From assembly GCA_933228675.1 (NCBI GenBank), contig OW121740.1, positions 9,577,442 to 9,641,441 of the forward strand: a stretch of 64,000 nt of DNA, given 5' to 3'. Of this stretch, positions 56,571-64,000 are shown piece after piece (position 1 is the stretch's first letter; each line of letters begins with the position of its first letter). This DNA is from Stomorhina lunata (taxonomy: Eukaryota > Arthropoda > Insecta > Diptera > Rhiniidae). The notes below the pieces were generated by a model. It saw only the letters and a list, made by a program, of their open reading frames with translations, ran no database searches and was not told the origin of the DNA. The position numbers were made by a program, and so were the translations under genes.

Positions 56571-59234
56571 ACGGGTCGGCGCAAAGAGAATAGAACCAAA
56601 AATTAGTCGGCAGAGTTGTAGTTTTTTATACTTTTAACTAAAATAGGTAATTTTTTTAATGTGTGGTTCTAACGTTTTAAAAAGAAAAAGTTTTCTACTC
56701 CATTTTTTTGAAAATATTTTTATCAAAAATTTTTCTATAGAACTTTTTTTTATTAAAAATTTTTCTATAGAAAATTTTTTTATCAACAATTTTTCTATAG
56801 AAATTTTTTTTATCAAAAATTTTTCTATAGAAAATTATTTATCAAAAATTTTTCTATAGAAAATTTTTTTATCAAAATTTTTCTATGGAAAATTTTTTAT
56901 CAAAAATTTTTCTATAAAAAATTTTTTATCAAAAAATTTTCTGTTGAAAATTTATTTATCAGATTTTTTTTCAAAAATCTTTCTACAGAAGATTTAAAAA
57001 TTTTTTGATATAAAAATATTTTTATCGAAAATTTTTACAGAAAAATATTTTTGTCGAAAAATTTTCTATAGTCTAATTTTTATCAATTTTTCAAAGAAAA
57101 ATACATATATAAGAAAAGAAAAATATATAATATAAAAATATATAATATATACATATATAAATAAAAAAATCTTTCTAAAGAAAAATTTATGATAAAAAAA
57201 TGTTCAACAGAAAAATTTTCTATAAAAAAGTTTTAGTAAAAAAATTTTTATATAGAAAATATTTTATCAAAAAATTTTCTATAGATAAATTTGATAAATA
57301 AATTTTCTATAGAAAATTTTTTGATAAAAAATTCCCAATATAAAAATTTTTGAAAAAAATTTTTCTATAGAAAATTTTTTTTATCAAAAATGTTTCTATA
57401 GAAATTTTTTTATTAAAAATTTTTCTATAGAAAATTTTTTTTTATCAAAAATGTTTCTATTGAAAATTTTTGTATCAAACATTTTTCTATGTAAAATTTG
57501 TTTATCAAAAACTTTTTTAACAAAATTTTTCTATAGAAATTTATTTATCAAAATCAAAAATTTTTCTATAGAAAATTTTTTTATCAACAATTTTTTTATA
57601 GAAAATTTTTTTTATCAAAAATTTTTCTATAGAAAATTATTTATCAAAAATTTTTTTATCAAAAATTTTTCTATAGAAATTTTTTTATCAAAATCGAAAT
57701 TTTTTTTATCAAAATTTTTCTATGGAAAATTTTTTATCAAAAATTTTTCTATGGAAAATTTTTTATCAAAAATTTTTCTGTTGAAAATTTATTTATCAAT
57801 TTTTTTTTCAAAAATCTTTCTATAGAAGATTTAAAAATTTTTTGATATAAAAATATCGAAAAAAAAAAATTTATCGAAAAATTTTCTATAGTCTAATTTT
57901 TATCAATTTTTCAAAGAAAAATATTTTTATTAAAAATTTTTCTATAAAAACAATCTTTCTAAAGAAAAATTTTTGATAAAAAAATTTTCAACAGAAAAAT
58001 TTTCTATAGATAAATTTGATAAATAAATTCTATAGAAAATTTTTTGATAAAAAAATTTTTGAAAAAAAAATTCTATAGAAAAATTTTTGATAAAAAATTT
58101 TTCTATAGAAAATTTTTTAATAAAAAATTTTTCTATATAAAATTTTGTATAAAAAATGTTTCTATAGAAAATTTTTTAATAAAAAATTTTTCTATAGAAA
58201 ATTTTTTAATAAAAAATTTTTCTATAGAAAATTTTTTAGTAAAAAATTTTTCTATAGAAAATTTATTTATCAAAAATTTTTCTATAGAAATTTTTTATTA
58301 AAAATTTTTCTATAGAAAATTTTTTTTATCAAAAATGTTTCTATTGAAAATGTTTGTATCAAAAATGTTTCTATGTAAAATTTGTTTATCAAAAACTTTT
58401 TTAACAAAATTTTTCTATAGAAATTTTTTTTATCAAAATCAAAAATTTTTTTATCAAAAATTTTTCTATAGAAAATTTTTTATCAAAAATTTTTCTATAA
58501 AAAAAATTGTTCATCGAAAATTTTTCTGTTGAAAATTTGTTTATCAAAAATTTTTCTTTAGAAAATTTTTTTCAAAAATCTTTCTATAAAAGATTTGAAA
58601 ATTTTTTGAAATTTTTAAAGAAAAATATTTTTATCGAAAAATTTTCTATAGTCTAATTTTTATCAATTATTCAAAAAAAATATATTTTTATTAAAAATTT
58701 TTCTTTAAAAAAAATGTTTGGATCCAAAATATCTAAAAAAAAATTAAAATTGTTTAATATTAGAATATATTTCTGATTTGAAAAATATTCCCAATATTTA
58801 CAAAAATATTGCCAATGCTTACAAAAATAATAGTCGTGGCAACAATTTTCGAGATTATCAGGCATGTCACGAATTCCGTTCGGAATTGAAACCATTCCGT
58901 AGTTGAATTCCGATCGAAATGGTTTTAGGTTCTATAGATTCCGAAAAATTTTAAATGTCCAAAATCAGTACAAAATAAGATTTTTTTAATTGAAATTTTC
59001 AACTCTATCTTTGTTTTAACAAAAAACACTGATTAATTGAGGAAATTGTTCAAATATTGAATAAACAACTAAAAACATATGAATTCAACTCCACTTTGAA
59101 ATTCAATTCCACTTTGAAAATGAAACCACATTCCGAAAAATTTGTTCGTTTTACTTTTTCAATAGAAGCAAAGTGCGGAATTCATTCCACTTCCGAACGG
59201 AATTGAGTTCTGTGACATGGCTGTATATTTCTTT
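56571..59234. mobile_element. Composite non-coding repeat, copy IV
   Basis: Has both conserved ends: the left from ACGGGTCGGCGCAAAGAGAA, the right ending ATAGTCGTGGCAACAATTTT and CGAGATTAT. Between them are two successive blocks of CTATAGA arrays (56700-57100 and 57160-58620) that are near copies of each other. It lacks the GACGCG core. The right end is split by the CAGG-ended element at 58859-59223. Confidence 0.7.
58859..59223. mobile_element. CAGG-ended non-autonomous element, 365 bp
   Basis: Ends CAGGCATGTCAC and, inverted, CAGCCATGTCAC, with further pairing through ATTCCGTTCGGAA. TAT is duplicated at 58856-58858 and 59224-59226. The uninterrupted target is present in composite copy I (CGAGATTATATTTCTTT at 6989-7005), which proves the boundaries. 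The interior is rich in GGAATT/AATTCC motifs and has no coding frame. Confidence 0.9.
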
Positions 59235-59877
59235 GACGGGTTAACTACTTTAATCTACATATGGTTAATAACCCTTATATTAATTAGTCTTTGAGATATA
59301 AAAAACAACATAAAAATTACTTTTTCAAAATAGTGCCTTAATGGGTTAATGTTGAGAAAGTTATAGAACCTGAAAACCTCTACGTCGATAAGTTATCGAG
59401 ATACGAAAGTTTTTGTGAACGAAGATTGGGTTTTTGTTGACGAAGATTGGGTTAGGTAAGAAAGGTGTTATCAGAATGACACCTTCACTCGGAGACCTTT
59501 AGAATCCATTGTGATCCTTCATTTATAGAAAAAATGAAAAAGAAGAATAGGTAGACGAAAAGGCTGGAAAGTGAGTATATAGAATCTGAGGATAGTGATA
59601 GAAAAAGTGTTGAAGGGAATTATTATAAGGATACCTAAGGAATAAAGACTCACCTAAGTCAATTTAGACCAATTATAAATCCTACAAGAATATTCAGTTT
59701 ACACCAATGTAAATTCTAAAGCTCTACTTGAAACCTAACGCCTAGATATTTGAATCAACGATGCTGGAGCCTTGTCTGGAATGCTGCTATCCCACCTGTT
59801 TAGCCTAAAAAGGTGGGATAGATAGAGTGAACTGTTAGAATGCCCATGCTTCTTTTACGATTTGTGTCAAAAATTAG
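59235..59877. other. Probable LINE-derived non-coding sequence
   Basis: No intact gene. On the minus strand next to the RNase H relic, the sequence continues with many stops. The segment at 59480-59520 resembles 51890-51930. Confidence 0.4.
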
Positions 59878-60040
59878 CTCTTTGGCCTTCCACATATAAC
59901 AAAGATCTCTGCCTGGAAGACACTACACTCATCTGCTAGTCTGTAAGATTTCCTAATAATTTGCTCTTCCAGAAAAACAGCCAAACCAGTGCCGATATCC
60001 ATCTTAGAATCATCAATAAAGATCGAAATGCTTTCACACA
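59878..60040 (-). pseudogene. LINE RNase H fragment with repeated 3' half
   Basis: The minus-strand frame reads SISIFIDDSKMDIGTGLAVF, then LEEQIIRKSYR, LADECSVFQAEIFVI, ending in a stop. The pattern IF-D-SKM...GTGLAVF...FQAE is the start of the RNase H domain of jockey-type LINEs. The usual DGS is DDS here; the catalytic Glu of FQAE is kept. It is a relic with no other intact domain. Confidence 0.8.
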
Positions 60041-60540
60041 GTTTGAAACCCGGTATCGGAGAGCAATAACTTCTTGATTAAATAGTCAGATCGTGATAAA
60101 CCGGACTCCGATCCCAAAGAACCTGTTAAGCTCAGTATTGTGTTGTGCCCCGCCTGCCTATATTAAAGTATACCCGACTCGTATAACCTTATTAGGCTTC
60201 TGGCTGCCATGATCTTTATGAAAAGATCTAAAGGAAACAGTGACATCTTGATGTCAAGGGCCGATATCCATCTTAGAAACATCAATAAAGATCGAAATGC
60301 TTTCACACAGTTTGAAATCCGGTATCAGGAAGCTATAACTCCTTGATTAAATAGTCAGATCGTGGTAAACCGGACTCCGGTTCCTTAGAACTTATTATGT
60401 TTAGTATTCTGTTGTGCCCCGCTCGCCTTTATCTAAGTATACCCGCCTCATATAACCAAACTACACTTCTGGTTGCCATGACATTTATGAAAAGATCCAA
60501 AGGAAGCAGTGGCAACATAATGCCAAGGGCTGCTAAAAAA
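59991..60540. repeat. Tandem duplication, period 269 bp
   Basis: GCCGATATCCATCTTAGAA stands at 59991 and 60260, and the sequence after each copy matches for most of 269 bp (GATCGAAATGCTTTCACACA, AAACCGGACTCCG, TGTTGTGCCCCGC). It duplicates part of the LINE relic, including the start of RNase H. Confidence 0.85.
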
Positions 60541-62750
60541 AGCGCTTTTTAAAGCTCCGCTAATACCAATACTAGCACAACGTTGTACTTTGTTAAGAGA
60601 ACCAACGAATGAAATGTTGACGAAAATATAGTATCTCATTCGAAAGATATTTCAGAGATATTTTCTTCAAATTGGTAGATAAATGACAGAGATATATTTG
60701 AGTCACAAGAAACCTTTTCATAGACCAGGTCACATGTTATTAAAATATTTTTAAAGTTTTATTAGGGAAGATAGGGTTTTAAATAGGTAATATAAAGTTC
60801 TTCTAAAGTTCTTCCCAAATATGTTTTTATGGGTTAAATGTTGACAACAATACAAATTTGACCTCACTAGTGTACGGTATCACCTAGTCACGGTTGGCCG
60901 ACTGTAAGTTCTTACTTGTTTAAGCTAAAAATATATACTCAATTTGTATTTTGTGAATGCTTTACAACGTGTTTTTGTTTAAATATTTGTTACTTATTTT
61001 TTTTTTTTATTTATTTTTCCTTTTTTTCTAGCGATCGTAAATATATTTAGTTTGATCATCGTATTTTTTGTTATTTGTTTATATTTTATTTAGTTTTTTG
61101 TTTGATTTGACTCAATTTTTTTATAGATGATTGACTTTTTTTTAATCTTTTAGAGTAAATAAAACTAAAAATATTTGTTTTAAAGAAAATGGAAAACTTT
61201 AGGAGATATTTTGTCAGTTTTAATGAAATAATATAAATTGTTTAGTTTAAGTTTTCAACTTTGAATAATCATCCAGGTTTTATCTATAAAACTAGGGAGC
61301 CGAGATATCCTGGATAAACTCAACAATAAATAAGCTCTGCCTCTGTAAAATATCATAAATCTATATCTTTTCTTACACAAAATATTTCGTATTTAGTTTG
61401 TTCTTCAATATTTTGTTTATTCACTGTTAAATATAAAATCTTTTCTAATTCAGGATTGGAAATTCAAGATTTCACTTTGTCTTTTTGAAAGATTTTCAAG
61501 TTTTTTCAAATCAAATTTGGTTACATGACTTGTCTACGAAATTTCATCACCATGAACAAATCATTTGAAGTTGGTATATAAAAACTATTGGAAAATGATA
61601 ACAAAAATGAAACTAATAAAATGTGTAATCACTTTTCTCTCAAAGCAATTTGATGGCAAATAATTCATTACATTTATATATATAAATAAAAATTTTATTG
61701 ATTTTTTTATTATTATTAATTGTACCCTACACCACAATAGGTAAGAAGTTGTCATAAGTTTGTGCTAATGTTTTTAACGCTTAGAATAAGTAATACCTCA
61801 AGGTATGAAGATGAACTTAGATTCATTGATTCTGTTTATTGAAGATAATTTAACGAAATTTAGACGGACATGTGTTTTGATACAACGATCCCCAATTTTA
61901 ACTGTGCAAAATAGGATTAACTTCAGGAAATTGATATTTTTTAACGAGTACAAATTTAATTGTATTTGAATGAATTTCAGCAGAAATGTTGCCTTTGAAA
62001 GCCGAAATCACTGGACATAGGTATCGGACCATACAAAATTTATTCCAATCTTCCCAAAAATTCAAAAAAGTTCAAAATATTCAAAATTTTATACTAAAAC
62101 TTTTAGCAGATAAGTTCTATGTGGATTTTAATCATAAGAAATTTTGTGACTTTCGTTCCACATTTGACGCTTTGAGCCATATAGAGAGAAAAATAAAAAA
62201 CCTTGACATAATTTAACATTAAAAAAAAATTAATTTATTGAAAATTGGTCCACACCTTTACCTTAATGCTGCAGGGTATCATATAGTGGGTTTTGACCGA
62301 TTATGCGATAAGATAAAACTGATACTTATATCAACACTGGGATTATTCTATTCATATAATCACAATATGGATAACGTAAAAAAGCGATAAAAATGCTTTA
62401 TGAAAAACAAAAAATTTTTTATAAATATTCTAATTCCAGAAAATTATGGCTTGAAAAAAATGTATTTTTTTTACAAGGATCGGTAAACAAATCTTATGCT
62501 TTATATTATGCACCTGTGCAATTTATAAATATTCGAATATTTGAGATACTTTAAATAAAATTAAAATTATGACTTGATACGACTTTGATACATATTCCAA
62601 GTACACCTGTTTAACATTCCTGAAACAGCTGGTTCTTAATACCATAATGATCCGAGGTATCTCGCTCAAAGGAATGTAAACTAAGCATCAATAATATTTT
62701 TTTCAATAACAACATTTGAATTGATTGATAGCAGGTTTCTAAAAAAAGTA
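60541..62750. other. Long A+T-rich non-coding stretch
   Basis: No gene recognised. It contains a dispersed repeat at 61725-61795 (GTACCCTACACCACAATAGG, GTGCTAATGTTTTTAACGC) matching 56185-56265. A 76-codon frame at 61986-62216 has no recognisable domain. Confidence 0.4.
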
Positions 62751-62754
62751 AACA

Positions 62755-62876
62755 TAATGTGAACCGCCGCGGTATACCAGAGGTCCCAAGTTCGATCCCT
62801 GGTCAGATCCACTTGAAAAGAATTTAAAAAATGGTCAGATCCACTTGAAAATACATACATACATAGCCACCACATT
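62755..62876 (+). mobile_element. Possible tRNA-derived SINE fragment
   Basis: CCAAGTTCGATCCCTGG contains a sequence close to the RNA polymerase III B box (GGTTCGANTCC). It is followed by GGTCAGATCCACTTGAAAA twice and a CATA tail (62851-62864), the layout of a short retroposon 3' end. No convincing A box is seen upstream, so it is truncated or misidentified. Confidence 0.4.
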
Positions 62877-63083
62877 TATTTTGATGACATCAAGTTAGCG
62901 ATTAGACCTCCAAACACCACTTCAACTCTTTCTTTTGCTCTTACTTATATTTTATTACTTTTTCTTTCTCAATTTGGAAGAATCACAGAATCTCTGAGTG
63001 AAAGTGCCAAATTTTATAACATTTCTAATTTCACCCAACTTTAACCTTCTAATACGAATATAGAAAAAAGGTAAGGCTAGCGC
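62877..63083. other. Non-coding sequence preceding the LINE fragment
   Basis: No gene recognised. GAATCTCTGAGTGAAAGTG and the following TTTTATAACATTTC resemble the LINE-tail-like segments at 51900 and 59490. Confidence 0.3.
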
Positions 63084-64000
63084 TTTCCAAAGTGATGGAA
63101 AGTATGGTACTCTATCATCTAGTTAAATATTTGGAGTCTAATGACCTATTAAACGACCGGCAGTATGGACTTCGTAAAGGCCGCTCTACGGGTGATGTAT
63201 TACCTTTTTATCGAAAAAATTGTGCCGTTCTATTCACCGTTTTGGCGAAAGTAAAGTTATAGCTTGAGTATTTCTAAGGCGTTTGATAGAGTGGAGCACT
63301 TCTATCAAAACTTATTGCTTTTGGTATAGGTAACAATTTCTCTCGGTTTATATCGGGCTTTCTCAGAGATCGTACTATAAGAGTTGTTATAGATGGGATA
63401 TCGTTCGACGAGTTCAAGATCAATTCGGGGGTACCACAAGGCTCCGTTCTTTCTCCTACTCTATTTCTTATATGCCAAACTTCCAATCCTATCTACTCTT
63501 TTGTAGATGATAGCAACATCTGTCATTCGTAGTCATTCAACTATAGGCCAAGCATGTTGGATATCAATTCCAAGCGGCAAACCATAAATGATACACTAAA
63601 TTCCGACCTTTCTACATTGTCCAATTGAGGTCTTTCTAATAGAGTCGATTTAAACGCTCGAAAGACCCAATGTTGTGTGTTAACACACAAACGCGTTACG
63701 AACAATATTGCATCATCTGTAAATATGTGTGGTATAAATGTTAAGGAATCAGAAGCTCTTGATGTTCTAGGCATGAAAATTCAATGTGATGTCCGTCGGA
63801 CTAGTCACGTTTTTCAAGTGTCGAAAGAAGCATTCAAGTGTCTCCCACTTCTGTATCCATACCACTTATATCCGACCGAAAATGGAATACAACTCTCATG
63901 TATGGGCCGGTGCTTCAAAGTCTATTTTGGAGCTTCTCGACCGAGTGGCGAAGGTACTTATCGGTGACAGTAGGGTAGCCAACTCTATTGCCTCATTGGA
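63084..64000 (+). pseudogene. Jockey-type LINE reverse transcriptase fragment (runs off the window)
   Basis: Across several frames one reads KVMESMVLYHLVKYLE, NDRQYGLRKGRSTGD, the motif A region SKAFDRVEH, FISGFLRDRTIRVVI, NSGVPQGSVLSPTLFLI, then the catalytic box as SFVDDSNICHS (normally FADDS), and RVDLNARKTQCCVLTHK. The order matches the palm and thumb of jockey-superfamily reverse transcriptases. Frameshifts occur near 63210-63260, 63300 and 63470, there are stops near 63528 and 63627, and a segment before the FVDD box is missing, so the copy is dead. The 96-codon frame at 63677-63967 is its last open piece. Confidence 0.88.

Noticed and set aside
61986..62216. 76-codon frame with apparently balanced composition
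   Set aside because: No recognisable family and no splice or promoter context; kept out of the gene list.
62770..62815. A functional tRNA gene around the B-box-like sequence
   Set aside because: No cloverleaf can be drawn, there is no A box or paired acceptor stem, and the tail looks like a retroposon.

Overview
The window looks like nuclear DNA of a brachyceran fly, most likely a calyptrate such as a blowfly. That is an inference from the strong A+T bias, GT-AG introns, two genes recognisable as orthologues of Drosophila castor and godzilla, and a transposon content typical of flies. I could not run a database search. I see no bacterial, organellar or viral genes.

Only two host genes can be supported, and they converge. 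castor (cas, + strand, 16521-20136) has four coding exons that join into an 833-codon frame. It encodes a polyglutamine-rich zinc-finger transcription factor of the Castor/CASZ1 type. A TATA/Inr core promoter lies near 16042-16078, and intron 1 carries a 92-bp tandem repeat. godzilla-like (gzl, - strand, 29604-38871) has eight coding exons that join into a 573-codon frame. It encodes a signal peptide, protease-associated lumenal domain, transmembrane segment and RING-H2 E3 ligase (RNF13/RNF167 type). A possible 5' untranslated exon lies at 42780-43085. Its introns hold more than 7 kb of repeats and transposons.

The rest is repeats and mobile DNA. (1) Five copies of a DD41D (rosa-like) mariner, all with TA target duplications: two with intact transposase frames (1411-2714, 12109-13411) and three broken (36614-37799, 49096-50869, 54034-55337). 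(2) Two facing DD37E Tc1/mariner copies (44216-45513, 46961-48227), both inactivated. (3) A DD34D-type mariner remnant (43330-43860). (4) Non-autonomous elements with terminal inverted repeats, including a hAT element with a perfect 8-bp target duplication and two CAGG-ended elements with 3-bp duplications, one verified by an empty site elsewhere in the window. (5) Retrotransposon debris: an RTE-like 3' end with a 14-bp duplication, RNase H fragments, and a jockey-type reverse transcriptase running off the right edge. (6) Low-complexity arrays, roughly a fifth of the window, whose monomers are short perfect palindromes centred on TATA, GTAC or AGCT.

The most unusual structure is a composite, apparently non-coding repeat family with at least four members (3472-7005, 33901-36310, 39757-41410, 56571-59234). 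It has unique conserved ends, arms made of TTTTTCTATAGAAAAA palindrome arrays and, in three copies, a core of hairpin modules containing GACGCGTTTCGATGG. In one copy the core is amplified into nine 179-185 bp tandem units; in another it forms a 343-bp inverted repeat. I also find a decayed partial duplicate of castor, intron included, 1.3 kb downstream of the gene.
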